Source: JBCCIM01 sp965263205 (GTDB taxonomy: Bacteria > Bacteroidota > Rhodothermia > Rhodothermales > JAHQVL01). From it: 64,000 nucleotides of DNA. The notes beneath the pieces were generated by a model. The model did not search any database. It had not been told where the DNA came from and was given only the letters and a program-made list of their open reading frames with translations. The position numbers and the translations under genes were made by a program. The stretch is from contig CBDHHF010000003.1 of assembly GCA_965263205.1 (NCBI GenBank), positions 248,001-312,000 of the forward strand, written 5' to 3'. Positions 19,100-28,177 of the stretch are shown piece after piece; position 1 is the stretch's first letter, and each line of letters begins with the position of its first letter.

Positions 19100-21481
19100 T
19101 TATTCAGATGCTTCAGCTTTTTCCTCAGCTTCTTCAGCAGCAGGAGCCTCTTCAGCTTTCGCTTCTTCAGCGGCAGGTGCCTCTTCTGCTTTCGCTTCTT
19201 CAGCAGCGGCTTCTTCTGCCGGCGCTTCTTCAGCTTCCTCCTTCTTCGCAGCTGCCTTTTTCTTGGCAGGTGCTTTCTTCGGCTTTTCTTCTGCCTCTGT
19301 TGCTTCAGCTTCATCCGTTTTGGCTGCAGCTTTTTTCTTCGCTGCTGCTTTCTTCGGTTTCGCTTCTGCTTCAGCAGCATCACCAGCTTCTTCAGCTTCC
19401 ATTTTCAGCTTCAGCGCTTCCAGGCCACTCAACTCACCAAGGGTGGTTGGACCGGTAGCCGCTTTGGCTTTCTTCTGGTAGTCAGACACTTCGCGACGGG
19501 CGCGTGCTGCTTCAGCTGCTTTCTCCTTCTTCTCTTCGTTCTTCACAGCCGCTTCCTGCGCTTTGGCCTGAGCAACTTCACTAAGCAGGATCTCTTTGTT
19601 CGTCGGATCGAACTTGATTACGCGAAGCTCCAGCTTGTCACCTTCTTTATAGGCATCGCGGAAGCTCTTCGGACCGCTCTTGAGTTCGCTGCCAGGGACA
19701 ACGCCTTCAAGTTCGAGACCAAGATCCACTTCGATACCATTGTCGGTGAAGCCTTTGACCGTAACTTCCACGTCGGTGCCTTCGCTGTAGATTTTTGCGA
19801 AGTCGTTCCACGGGTTCGTTTCGATCTGCTTGTGGCCGAGTGAAATACGACGTTCGTTTTCGTCGATGTTCAGGATTACCACGTCGAGCTCCTGGCCTTT
19901 TTTCACGTATTCGGCCGGGTGGCGAATTTTCTTCGTCCACGACAGGTCAGAAATATGAACAAGACCGTCGATGCCTGCCTCGATCTCAACAAAGACACCA
20001 AAGTTGGTGATGTTGCGAACGGTGCCGCGGAGCACGGTGCCGGCTGGGTAGCGCGCTGCGATGCCATCCCATGGATCGGGCTCGAGCTGCTTCATGCCAA
20101 GGGAAATCTTCTTGCCTTCGTGGTCGATGTTCAGGATTTTCACCTGCACAATCTGTCCCAGCGAAACCATCTGGCTCGGATGCTTGATGTGCTCCGTCCA
20201 GCTCATTTCGGAGATATGCACGAGGCCTTCGATGCCTTTTTCGAGTTCGACAAACGCACCGTAGTCGGTGATCGATACCACCTTGCCTTCTGCGCTGTCG
20301 TCTTCTTTGTACTTCTCGCCGATGTTCTCCCAAGGATGCGCCTGGAGTTGCTTCAGACCAAGCGAGATACGCTGACGGTCTTTGTCGTAGTCCAGTACAA
20401 CCACGTTCAACTTCTGGTCGAGCTCTACAAGCTCTGACGGGTGTGAAACGCGGCCCCAGGAGAGGTCGGTGATGTGCAACAGACCATCCACGCCACCAAG
20501 GTCGATGAACACACCGAAGTCGGTGATATTCTTGACTGCGCCTTCCAGTACCTGGCCGGCTTCCATGGATGCGAGGATTTTCTGGCGCTGGCCTTCGAGG
20601 TCGGCCTCGATCAGCGCTTTGTGCGAAACAACAATGTTTTCGTTGACCGGGTTCAGCTTGACGATCTTGAACTCCATCTTCTTTTCGAGATAGGCATCAA
20701 AATCACGTACCGGACGCACGTCAATCTGTGAACCTGGCAGGAAGGCCTCTACGCCGTCAAACAGCTCGACGATCATACCGCCTTTAATGCGGCGAACAAT
20801 CGTTCCTTCGAGGACCTGCTCTTCTTCATGGGCTTTCTCGATTTTCTGCCAACGCTTGACGGTGTCCGCCTTCGTTTTCGACAGCACGAGCTGGCCATGG
20901 TAGTCTTCGATGCGCTCGAGATAAACCTCGACAACGTCACCTGGTGTCAGTTCGCCGGCAAACTCGTTTTTCGATACAATACCATCGCTCTTGAAGCCGA
21001 TGTCGATAACGATGTCTTTTTCGCCGATACTGACAATTTTACCTTCGACAATCTCATTTTCCGATACGTTGGTCAGCGTATCGTCGATCATCTGCATCAA
21101 CTGGTCGTAATTGACTGCGTCGTCTTCGCGGACGCCATCGAGGTCTTCAAGTTTTACAACCTCGCCTTCAATCTCACCAGTGTAACCTACAATTTTACGG
21201 GCTTCTTCAACCACTGCCGCCGCGGCTTCTTCCTGCACAGGCTCTTCAGCAGGTGCTTCTGCTGCAACCTCTACTACTGCTTCTTCAACGGCCTCTTTCG
21301 CTTCTTCAGCTGCTTCCTCCGCCTTCTCTTCCGCTACTTCTGCAACTGTTTCTTCGGGGGTTGATGTGTCTTCCGTTACTTCTTCTGTTGTTTCTACAGC
21401 ATCTTCTGATGCTGTTGCTTCTGGCGCTTGAGCTTCTACAGCTTCTGGCGCTTCAGCTTCTTTTTGCTGATCGTCAGCCAT
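19100..21481 (-). CDS. rpsA: 30S ribosomal protein S1 with acidic N-terminal and Ala/Lys/Glu C-terminal tails
   Basis: S1 helps mRNAs dock on the 30S subunit. I start it at 21481 (MADDQQKEAE) because GGAG lies about 8 bases upstream. The longer frame back to 21517 has no such site. Of 793 residues, roughly 1-90 are Glu/Ala/Val-rich. Six S1 OB domains follow, with repeated motifs such as GVFIDLGGVDGLLHITDLSW, GAFVELEKGIEGLVHISEMSW and GVFVEIEAGIDGLVHISDLSW. From about residue 680 the chain turns into Lys/Ala then Glu/Ala repeats (KKAAAKKKAAAK, KAEEAPAAEEAK). S1 proteins of Bacteroidota often have six domains. The long tails are the odd part. cmk lies upstream, a widely kept pairing. Confidence 0.96.
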   Translation of the reverse strand: MADDQQKEAEAPEAVEAQAPEATASEDAVETTEEVTEDTSTPEETVAEVAEEKAEEAAEEAKEAVEEAVVEVAAEAPAEEPVQEEAAAAVVEEARKIVGYTGEIEGEVVKLEDLDGVREDDAVNYDQLMQMIDDTLTNVSENEIVEGKIVSIGEKDIVIDIGFKSDGIVSKNEFAGELTPGDVVEVYLERIEDYHGQLVLSKTKADTVKRWQKIEKAHEEEQVLEGTIVRRIKGGMIVELFDGVEAFLPGSQIDVRPVRDFDAYLEKKMEFKIVKLNPVNENIVVSHKALIEADLEGQRQKILASMEAGQVLEGAVKNITDFGVFIDLGGVDGLLHITDLSWGRVSHPSELVELDQKLNVVVLDYDKDRQRISLGLKQLQAHPWENIGEKYKEDDSAEGKVVSITDYGAFVELEKGIEGLVHISEMSWTEHIKHPSQMVSLGQIVQVKILNIDHEGKKISLGMKQLEPDPWDGIAARYPAGTVLRGTVRNITNFGVFVEIEAGIDGLVHISDLSWTKKIRHPAEYVKKGQELDVVILNIDENERRISLGHKQIETNPWNDFAKIYSEGTDVEVTVKGFTDNGIEVDLGLELEGVVPGSELKSGPKSFRDAYKEGDKLELRVIKFDPTNKEILLSEVAQAKAQEAAVKNEEKKEKAAEAARARREVSDYQKKAKAATGPTTLGELSGLEALKLKMEAEEAGDAAEAEAKPKKAAAKKKAAAKTDEAEATEAEEKPKKAPAKKKAAAKKEEAEEAPAEEAAAEEAKAEEAPAAEEAKAEEAPAAEEAEEKAEASE

Positions 21482-21663
21482 ATAGATCTCCGGGTTCGTC
21501 GCTTCTGTGCACAACACACGTCGAGAATAAGCAGCTCGCCCTTGTGGTCATTTCACCATCTTCCCTTTGTTCTCAATGCAATACAGGAAGATGCCGGGTT
21601 AGTTAAACATACACGAATTAAATATCCTCCAAGGCTGTTTGCCCCAGAAAATATTAGCCTCGA

Positions 21664-22350
21664 TCATACGTCGGACGACAACTGTCGTTCCTTAACTATG
21701 TCAACAACCCGTGAAACTTGCTCTTCAAACGAAAGCACTGACGTGTCAAGTGCAATTGCATCCGGGGCCTGGCGTAGCGGCGCAATGGCGCGCGTGCTGT
21801 CAAAATGGTCCCTGTACTTGATGTTTTCCAGGATCTCTGCAAGATTTGCCGGCTGCCCCTTTTCCAGCAACTCAGCCACCCGCCGCGTAGCTCGTACCTC
21901 CGGCGACGCGTTCATAAACACCTTGACCCGCGCATTGGGGAAAACGACCGTCCCAATATCGCGCCCATCAACCACGACACCGCCGCCGGCAGCAACAATC
22001 CGATTGGCAATCTGCCGCTGCTGATCAACCATTTTCTCTCGGACAAGCTTGAATGAACTGGCCAGACTCACATTGGCGTTTACCGCTTCAGTCCGAAGCG
22101 CACCGGTGACCTCTTCCCCATCGAGAAAGACGTGCATACCATCTTCCTGATATTTGATGTCCAGCACAATCCGTGCTGCAACAGTTGAGACATGCTCCTC
22201 GGTCAATTCTTCGCCCGTGCGCAGCGCAGCCAGCGTGATCGCGCGGTACATGGCACCTGTATCCAGGTAAGCAAAATGCAGTGCCGCAGCAACCGCTTTG
22301 GCAGTAGACGTTTTTCCAGACCCCGCAGGGCCATCAAGCGCAACAATCAA
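21664..22350 (-). CDS. cmk: (d)CMP kinase (cytidylate kinase)
   Basis: Cmk phosphorylates CMP and dCMP with ATP in pyrimidine nucleotide recycling. The 228-residue protein begins with the P-loop GPAGSGKTSTAKAVA. The CMP-binding region reads YLDTGAMYRAITL. The GGGVVVDGRDIGTVVFPNA motif and the lid segment (RATRRVAELLEKGQ, followed by RDHFDSTRAIAPL) are family hallmarks. It is on the same strand as rpsA, about 180 bases upstream, as in many bacteria. The gap between them shows no extra gene. Confidence 0.97.
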   Translation of the reverse strand: MIVALDGPAGSGKTSTAKAVAAALHFAYLDTGAMYRAITLAALRTGEELTEEHVSTVAARIVLDIKYQEDGMHVFLDGEEVTGALRTEAVNANVSLASSFKLVREKMVDQQRQIANRIVAAGGGVVVDGRDIGTVVFPNARVKVFMNASPEVRATRRVAELLEKGQPANLAEILENIKYRDHFDSTRAIAPLRQAPDAIALDTSVLSFEEQVSRVVDIVKERQLSSDV

Positions 22351-22411
22351 AGTAAGGTGGGATCAGTTGGTTGAGCGTTGGTGATGGCAGCAATGTAATG
22401 ACCGGAAAATA

Positions 22412-22493
22412 AAATCAGCAATCCAAAATCAAAATTCCCCAATCAGCAATAGAAAAAAGACTGCTGATTGGGGATACTTGATTGCTGATTCTA
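22412..22493. repeat. repeat family C with a 12-bp inverted repeat
   Basis: The 22.4-22.5 kb gap holds four near-copies of ATCAGCAATC in alternating orientation. Two of them form a perfect 12-bp inverted repeat (CCCCAATCAGCA at 22437-22448 with TGCTGATTGGGG at 22462-22473) around a 13-base A-rich loop. This could fold as a terminator-like hairpin for the minus-strand lipoprotein gene that ends at 22499, but it lacks a clean U tract. A related copy is at 39206-39246. Confidence 0.65.
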
Positions 22494-22498
22494 GATTG

Positions 22499-23119
22499 TT
22501 AGCCGCCAAAAGTCTCGGTAACAACAGTAATTGGTTCGGGATAGCGGATGGGCCCAAGAATCGTACTGATAATCGGCGTAGCCACAAGCTTGACACTGCG
22601 TGTTGCAGAGCCGTCTTCTCCTCGCACAGAAGACGCAAGGTCAATCAAGTCGCGGACCGGGTTGTCGAAAAAGTCTGTCAGCTCAAAAGCAATTTCGATA
22701 GGAATGCGTACGGGTTCGCCGGGATTGAGGACGTGCTCTTCTTCCAGGGCACCACTAATGGTTTCCTGATCATCGAGGTACAACGTCCAGTCCATGCGCG
22801 TGAGGCGCGCTGCCACCGTGTTATCAGCAGGGTTTTGGGCTTTAAGATCTACGGCAAACGAAATGGGTAAGTCTTTGCGCAGGACGGCTGCAGCAAGCTT
22901 TACCATATCGGTTGCTTTGACATCTCCCACAGAATTGACACCATCCAGATTTACGCCAGCCAGCCGAAGATTAGATACCGCACCAAGCGCAAAATCTACA
23001 TTTCTCAGATTTGCGATCTCTTTAATCGTCTGACAGCCCTGCAGTGTCCCTACCAGGAGCAGTACTACGATTACATGAGACCAAAAAGACACGCTGTTTT
23101 TCATGAGTATGTTTTTCAT
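22499..23119 (-). CDS. LEA14/WHy-domain-like lipoprotein
   Basis: The 206-residue product has a lipoprotein signal (VVLLLVGTLQGC) and a single beta-sandwich domain resembling LEA type 2/water-stress-and-hypersensitive-response (WHy) proteins. The cues are the LRNVDFALGAVSNLRLAGVNLDGV opening, FAVDLKAQNPADNTVAARLTRMDWTLYLDD, and the closing PVRIPIEIAFELTDFF pattern. Such proteins are envelope-associated, and their roles in bacteria are poorly known. Start could be at 23119 or at the internal ATG at 23104. It is divergent from the TrmH gene. Function stays unassigned. Confidence 0.75.
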   Translation of the reverse strand: MKNILMKNSVSFWSHVIVVLLLVGTLQGCQTIKEIANLRNVDFALGAVSNLRLAGVNLDGVNSVGDVKATDMVKLAAAVLRKDLPISFAVDLKAQNPADNTVAARLTRMDWTLYLDDQETISGALEEEHVLNPGEPVRIPIEIAFELTDFFDNPVRDLIDLASSVRGEDGSATRSVKLVATPIISTILGPIRYPEPITVVTETFGG

Positions 23120-23221
23120 GATTATTTTCTCAACCTTGAGAACAATGTTCGTCGATTTTCGTGAATTGGGTCGTTTTCATGGGTCGACATTCTGTAATTC
23201 CTGAACCTGTATTTCCTGCGG

Positions 23222-23815
23222 ATGCGCAAATTACGTCACGAAGAAATACCCCGCATCAAGCCGGCGGATAGCCAGCACAAAGCACGCCACCCCATCGTCG
23301 CCGTCATCGACAATGTGCGTTCTATTCACAATGTCGGCGCGTTCTTTCGTACCGCTGACGGTGCCTGGATCGAACGTATTATTCTGACAGGAATTACAGG
23401 CACACCCGATAACCGCGCGATGCATAAAACGGCGTTGGGTGCTCAAGATACGATTTCGTGGGAGTATGTTCCCGAGCCTGGTGTTGCCATCAATCAACTA
23501 AAAAGTGAAGGATACACGGTATTTGCCCTCGAACTTACCGACACCCCCGTCTCCCCCGACACCCTGTCGATGGATGCGTTCCCGCTGGCACTCGTCGTGG
23601 GCAATGAGCTCACAGGCGTCCAGGACGAGGTGCTCGCGCTGTGTGACGGAGCCATCGAAATCCCTCAGTATGGCACCAAACAATCCTTAAATGTTTCAGT
23701 AGCGTACGGCATTACCCTGTTTGATCTGGTACGGCGCTACCGTGCGCTAAAAGAGCTACCCATGTTCGACGATCCCTTTCCTCGACCAGCACAGAACGGA
23801 CACGCTGATGGATGA
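23222..23815 (+). CDS. TrmH/SpoU family RNA 2'-O-methyltransferase
   Basis: SPOUT-fold enzymes of this family transfer a methyl group from SAM to ribose 2'-OH in tRNA or rRNA. The 197-residue protein shows the three SpoU motifs: IDNVRSIHNVGAFFRTADG, FPLALVVGNELTGVQDEVL, and IEIPQYGTKQSLNVSVAYGI. It is close in size to single-domain TrmH/TrmL-like enzymes and lacks an N-terminal RNA-binding domain, so its target is not certain. Its last 8 bases overlap the start of the methylmalonyl-CoA mutase small-subunit gene, so the two are translationally linked despite unrelated functions. Confidence 0.92.
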   Translation: MRKLRHEEIPRIKPADSQHKARHPIVAVIDNVRSIHNVGAFFRTADGAWIERIILTGITGTPDNRAMHKTALGAQDTISWEYVPEPGVAINQLKSEGYTVFALELTDTPVSPDTLSMDAFPLALVVGNELTGVQDEVLALCDGAIEIPQYGTKQSLNVSVAYGITLFDLVRRYRALKELPMFDDPFPRPAQNGHADG

Positions 23816-24839
23816 TCTATTCGATGCATTTGAGCCAGTTTCGAAAGCAGACTGGCTGGCCAATGTGGCTAACGATCCACGCTCCGCCCCACTACTCGAG
23901 AAGCTGGATTGGGAGTTGGGCGACGTATCAATGCCGGCCTACGCTTCAGCTGTTGATCTGCCTGAAAAAGCGTCAACTGAAGTAACCTGGGTACTACCCC
24001 ACAGCTGGCGCATTGTAACCTGGATGCCTACAGGGGCGCAAGCGAGCGACTATGATGATGCACTGGCTGCTGGTACAGAGGGTTTTTGGTTTGATGAAGC
24101 GCCACATCAAATGCCTAAGGCTTCATCGTACCTGTACAACGATGCCTTTGTCGGCGTAAAAGGTCTCACGCTTCTCGATTCCATTGATGCACAAGCGAAA
24201 AAGGATCTTTCGTTGATTTCGCTTTGCAAAACGCCGGCACCATCACAAGACTTCTTCCAGGCTAACATCAAACGACTTGTGGACCACGCGCCGTGCCGCA
24301 CGATTACACTCCCGGTTGCTGGACTTCACAAGCACCCGGCTCAACGTCTTGCAACTGTGCTGACGTCGGTGCAGCTTGCGCTCCAGACGGGTAAAGAAGC
24401 CGGTATTAATCCGGCTGCTATGCTACAAACCATGGCACTGGTATTTGAGCCTACGACCTCGTTTTACCTCGAATTGGCGGCCATGCGTGCGATGCGGCTT
24501 TTGATTAGCAAACTTGTTGTTGATGAAGTAGCCGAAGTGAATCTTCCTTTTGTCGCCTTCATCAAGGCAGACGGATCAAATCAATTGATAGCGCAAACTA
24601 CCATGGCGATGGCCGCCGTGCTTGGGGGGTGCAGTACCCTGTGTATTCATCCAGGCGATGAGCACCCGGCCCATCTCGCGCGCAACACGCAACATATCTT
24701 GAAACTGGAATCACATCTCGGCCAGGTGATCGACCCGGCAGCTGGCTCGTACTATATCGCGTCGCTTACACAGAAACTTGCCAGCGCAGCCTGGGAGCAT
24801 TATATCGTAAACACACAAGCCGGCCATGATCATGCATAA
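23808..24839 (+). CDS. mutA: methylmalonyl-CoA mutase small (beta) subunit, short form
   Basis: The mutase interconverts methylmalonyl-CoA and succinyl-CoA. This subunit is non-catalytic and supports the large one. Family cues are the second half of the TIM barrel (FEPTTSFYLELAAMRAMRLLISKLV, MAMAAVLGGCSTLCIHPGDEH, RNTQHILKLESHLGQVIDPAAGSYYI). At 343 residues it is much shorter than the about 600 residues usual for MutA. There is no cobalamin-binding domain, and the N-terminal half of the barrel is reduced. No internal frame break was seen, so the short form looks genuine. It overlaps the TrmH gene by 8 bases and mutB by 14. Confidence 0.9.
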   Translation: MDDLFDAFEPVSKADWLANVANDPRSAPLLEKLDWELGDVSMPAYASAVDLPEKASTEVTWVLPHSWRIVTWMPTGAQASDYDDALAAGTEGFWFDEAPHQMPKASSYLYNDAFVGVKGLTLLDSIDAQAKKDLSLISLCKTPAPSQDFFQANIKRLVDHAPCRTITLPVAGLHKHPAQRLATVLTSVQLALQTGKEAGINPAAMLQTMALVFEPTTSFYLELAAMRAMRLLISKLVVDEVAEVNLPFVAFIKADGSNQLIAQTTMAMAAVLGGCSTLCIHPGDEHPAHLARNTQHILKLESHLGQVIDPAAGSYYIASLTQKLASAAWEHYIVNTQAGHDHA

Positions 24840-26934
24840 CTTCCCTGGCATTCGATTTAAGCGCCCTGGCAATACCTCCTGGAAAACACCAGAAGGCATC
24901 GAGGTACCCGATACATTTTCAGCGGACGATATCGCGTCATCGACGCACACCCAGTTTGCCTCTGGCATCCCTCCTTTCCTGCGTGGACCCTACGCCACCA
25001 TGTACCTGGGCCGCCCCTGGACCATCCGGCAATATGCCGGGTTTTCAACAGCGGAGGAATCTAACGCCTTTTACCGCCGCAATCTGGCTGCAGGTCAGAA
25101 AGGCTTGTCTGTTGCGTTTGACCTCGCTACACACCGCGGTTACGATTCGGATCATCCCCGCGTTGCCGGTGATGTAGGCAAAGCCGGCGTAGCCATCGAT
25201 TCGGTTGAGGACATGAACGTCCTGTTTGCCGGCATTCCCCTCGACGAAATGTCGGTATCCATGACCATGAACGGCGCAGTGATCCCAATCATGGCGTTCT
25301 ATATCGTGGCCGCTGAAGAACAGGGCGTTTCCCCAAAGCAGCTCAAAGGCACCATCCAGAACGACATTCTGAAGGAGTTTATGGTGCGCAATACGTACAT
25401 CTACCCACCGGCGCCGTCAATGCGGATCATCGGCGACATCTTTGCTTACACCGCGCGCCACATGCCACGCTTCAATTCGATATCGGTGAGCGGCTATCAC
25501 ATGCATGAAGCAGGCGCTACCGCAGACATCGAACTGGCCTACACGCTGGCTGATGGTCTCGAGTATCTGCGAACAGGCATAGATGCCGGCCTAGACATTG
25601 ATGCCTTTGCCCCACGCCTGTCATTCTTCTGGGGCATCGGGATGAATTTCTTTATGGAAATCGCCAAAATGCGAGCCGGCCGGCTGCTCTGGGCAAAACT
25701 GGTCAAACAGTTTGATCCCAAGAACCCAAAATCGATGGCATTGCGCACACACTGCCAAACATCGGGCTACAGTCTAGCTGCGCAAGATCCTTTCAACAAC
25801 GTCATGCGTACCTGCATCGAGGCATTGGCCGCTGTATCCGGCCACACACAGTCACTTCACACCAATGCGCTGGATGAGGCGCTCGCTTTGCCCTCTGACT
25901 TTTCAGCGGCTATTGCGCGTAACACGCAGCTCTACCTTCAACAGGAGAGCGACGTGACACGTGCTATCGATCCGTGGGGCGGTTCGTACTATGTTGAATA
26001 CCTCACAGATGCACTCGCAAAACGCGCCTGGGCTCACATTGAAGAGGTAGAAGAAGCCGGCGGCATGGCAAAAGCCATCGAGTCGGGCTTGCCCAAAATG
26101 CGTATTGAGGAGGCCGCTACACGCAAACAAGCACGGATCGACACACAAGAAGATGTGATTGTCGGCGTGAACAAATACCTCGCAAAAACCGAAACGCCGC
26201 TCGACCTGCTTGAAGTAGACAATACTGCGGTTCGCGACGCACAGGTTGCCCGCCTGGCCACACTTAAAGCATCACGTGATGAACAAGCGGTACAGGCATC
26301 ATGTATAGCTTTAACACAAGCATGCAGATCGGGCACGGGCAACGTTCTGGCGCTGGCTGTTGATGCAGCGCGTGCACGCGCTACGCTCGGGGAGATCTCT
26401 GCAGCCATGGAATCGGTTTTTGGACGATTTGAGGCGTCTTCGCAATCCATCAGTGGTGTTTTTGCCAAAGCAATGAAAACAGATCAGGCTACCCAAAAGG
26501 CGCGCGAACTGGCTGATCAGTTTGCAACGGCAACCGGCCGGCGCCCTCGCATCATGATTGCAAAACTGGGCCAGGACGGTCACGACCGGGGCGCACGGGT
26601 AATCGCGACCGCCTTTGCCGACGTTGGATTTGATGTCGATATCGGCCCCCTCTTTCAAATGCCAGTGGAAGCTGCGCGCCAGGCTGTGGAAAACGATGTA
26701 CACATCCTTGGCGTTTCCAGCCTGGCCGGTGGACACAAAACGCTTGTACCTGAAGTTATTGCCCACCTTTCAACCATGGAAAGCAGCCACATCATGGTTG
26801 TCGCAGGCGGTGTTATCCCACCCAAAGACTATGAAACACTCGAACAGGCCGGCGTAGCAGCCGTGTTTGGTCCCGGTACGGTTGTCAGCGAAGCAGCCAT
26901 CAACTTACTGGAGCAACTGCTCGCGGAGGGATAG
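24826..26934 (+). CDS. mutB: methylmalonyl-CoA mutase large (alpha) subunit
   Basis: This is the catalytic, adenosylcobalamin-dependent subunit in propionate and odd-chain/branched amino acid breakdown. The 702-residue protein has the substrate-binding TIM barrel, with PWTIRQYAGFSTAEESNAFY, SVAFDLATHRGYDSDHPR, and the SVSMTMNGAVIPIMAF and CQTSGYSLAAQDPFNN segments. The C-terminal B12 domain contains the DGHDRG motif that supplies the cobalt ligand (His about 586) and GVSSLAGGH. Starts at 24826 or 24832 are both possible. Directly downstream is meaB. No cobalamin riboswitch is visible ahead of the operon. Confidence 0.97.
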   Translation: MIMHNFPGIRFKRPGNTSWKTPEGIEVPDTFSADDIASSTHTQFASGIPPFLRGPYATMYLGRPWTIRQYAGFSTAEESNAFYRRNLAAGQKGLSVAFDLATHRGYDSDHPRVAGDVGKAGVAIDSVEDMNVLFAGIPLDEMSVSMTMNGAVIPIMAFYIVAAEEQGVSPKQLKGTIQNDILKEFMVRNTYIYPPAPSMRIIGDIFAYTARHMPRFNSISVSGYHMHEAGATADIELAYTLADGLEYLRTGIDAGLDIDAFAPRLSFFWGIGMNFFMEIAKMRAGRLLWAKLVKQFDPKNPKSMALRTHCQTSGYSLAAQDPFNNVMRTCIEALAAVSGHTQSLHTNALDEALALPSDFSAAIARNTQLYLQQESDVTRAIDPWGGSYYVEYLTDALAKRAWAHIEEVEEAGGMAKAIESGLPKMRIEEAATRKQARIDTQEDVIVGVNKYLAKTETPLDLLEVDNTAVRDAQVARLATLKASRDEQAVQASCIALTQACRSGTGNVLALAVDAARARATLGEISAAMESVFGRFEASSQSISGVFAKAMKTDQATQKARELADQFATATGRRPRIMIAKLGQDGHDRGARVIATAFADVGFDVDIGPLFQMPVEAARQAVENDVHILGVSSLAGGHKTLVPEVIAHLSTMESSHIMVVAGGVIPPKDYETLEQAGVAAVFGPGTVVSEAAINLLEQLLAEG

Positions 26935-26937
26935 TCC

Positions 26938-27909
26938 ATGCCGCCGCTCCATGACGCTAACACGTATACAGACGGTATCCTGGCCGGCGACAGGCGCTTG
27001 TTGAGTCAGGCTATCACGCTCGTGGAAAGTGTACACCCCGATCATCAGGCCCTTGCAAATGAAGTTACCAGAGCATGTCTCTCGCACACGGGGCATGCGT
27101 TTCGCGTAGGCATCACGGGCGCGCCGGGTGCAGGGAAAAGTACATTCATCGACAGCCTGGGAAGTCATTTACTGGAGGCCGGCAAACGCGTGGCCGTGCT
27201 GGCCATTGACCCGAGCAGTCAGCGCACAGGAGGTAGCATTCTCGGTGACAAAACGCGGATGTCCCGGCTCTCGCGTGCTGCCAATGCGTTTGTGCGTCCT
27301 TCCCCCAATCAGGGCACGCTCGGCGGCATTGCCCGGCGAACCCGGGAAGCCATGGTGCTTTGCGAAGCAGCCGGCTTCGATGTCATTTTTGTCGAAACCG
27401 TTGGTGTTGGGCAATCAGAGTTCAGCGTACACCAGATGGTTGATATGCTGCTACTCCTGCTCATCACAGGCGCCGGCGACGACCTCCAGGGCATCAAGCG
27501 GGGTATTATGGAAATGGCCGATCTGATTGTTGTAAACAAGGCCGACGGTGAAAACACGTTGCCGGCAAAAAAGCTGGTCAAATTAATCCAACAGACTACC
27601 CACGTCTTACCAGAGCCACGTGAGGATTGGTCAACCTCTGTTTTGCCGGCTTCTTCTACAGAAGGTGCCGGATTCGATGCAGTTACAGACGTGCTCACTG
27701 AATTTGAATCAACCATGCGTGATTCGGGCGCGCTTGAATCAAACCGCACCAAACAAGCCGTTGCCTGGATGCACCAGCACATCAAAGAAGGTCTACTAAA
27801 CAGGCTCACCGGTCACGAGGACCTCATTACAAAAATGGAAAACGCGGTCACATCTGGTGCAAAAACACCTATGGAAGCCGCAGCGCAGGTACTCAAGCAG
27901 ATAGGTTGA
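26938..27909 (+). CDS. meaB: methylmalonyl-CoA mutase GTPase chaperone MeaB (ArgK family)
   Basis: MeaB loads and protects the cofactor of methylmalonyl-CoA mutase by gated GTP hydrolysis. The 323-residue protein has the G1 motif GAPGAGKSTF near residue 61. It also has the AIDPSSQRTGGSILGDKTRM block, VETVGVGQSE, GAGDDLQGIKRGIMEMADL, and the NKADGEN guanine-specificity motif. The order is diagnostic for MeaB/ArgK. It starts 3 bases after mutB and ends the TrmH-mutA-mutB-meaB run. Methylmalonyl-CoA epimerase is not in the window. Confidence 0.97.
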   Translation: MPPLHDANTYTDGILAGDRRLLSQAITLVESVHPDHQALANEVTRACLSHTGHAFRVGITGAPGAGKSTFIDSLGSHLLEAGKRVAVLAIDPSSQRTGGSILGDKTRMSRLSRAANAFVRPSPNQGTLGGIARRTREAMVLCEAAGFDVIFVETVGVGQSEFSVHQMVDMLLLLLITGAGDDLQGIKRGIMEMADLIVVNKADGENTLPAKKLVKLIQQTTHVLPEPREDWSTSVLPASSTEGAGFDAVTDVLTEFESTMRDSGALESNRTKQAVAWMHQHIKEGLLNRLTGHEDLITKMENAVTSGAKTPMEAAAQVLKQIG

Positions 27910-27910
27910 C

Positions 27911-28016
27911 CTTTTTTTCGTGTTTTCGGGATTCCGTGTTTTCGGGTCTGATCTTGATAAGAATTGACCTCAATTACCATTCGAAAACACAAAAAAACGA
28001 GAATCCAAAAGCACGG
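27911..28016. repeat. dispersed repeat family A, inverted pair
   Basis: Two arms face each other across about 35 bases. The left arm (27911-27946) reads TTTTTTTCGTGTTTTCGGG plus a second GTGTTTTCGGG copy. The right arm (27981-28016) reads CGAAAACACAAAAAAACGAG followed by AATCCAAAAGCACGG, roughly the reverse complement. The spacer contains AATTGACCTCAATT. The pair lies between meaB and the peptidase gene and could fold into a long imperfect hairpin. Confidence 0.65.
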
Positions 28017-28177
28017 TAATTCCTACACCTCACCTTTTCATTTGGTAGCCATAGCCCCAGGTAGAGCAGCCAAAACAATACAAAATTGCACTGGCATGGT
28101 CATTGAGTGGGCTTTCAGTCCCACTAGCCCTCTCCCTCCCATACCACGCGTAATACACGCAACCACGACTAGCCTAC

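Noticed and set aside
18998..19843. Long Phe/Ser/Leu-rich open frame opposite rpsA
   Set aside because: Shadow of the Lys/Ala/Glu tail of S1 and also crosses the terminator at 19045-19076; no signal peptide or domain.
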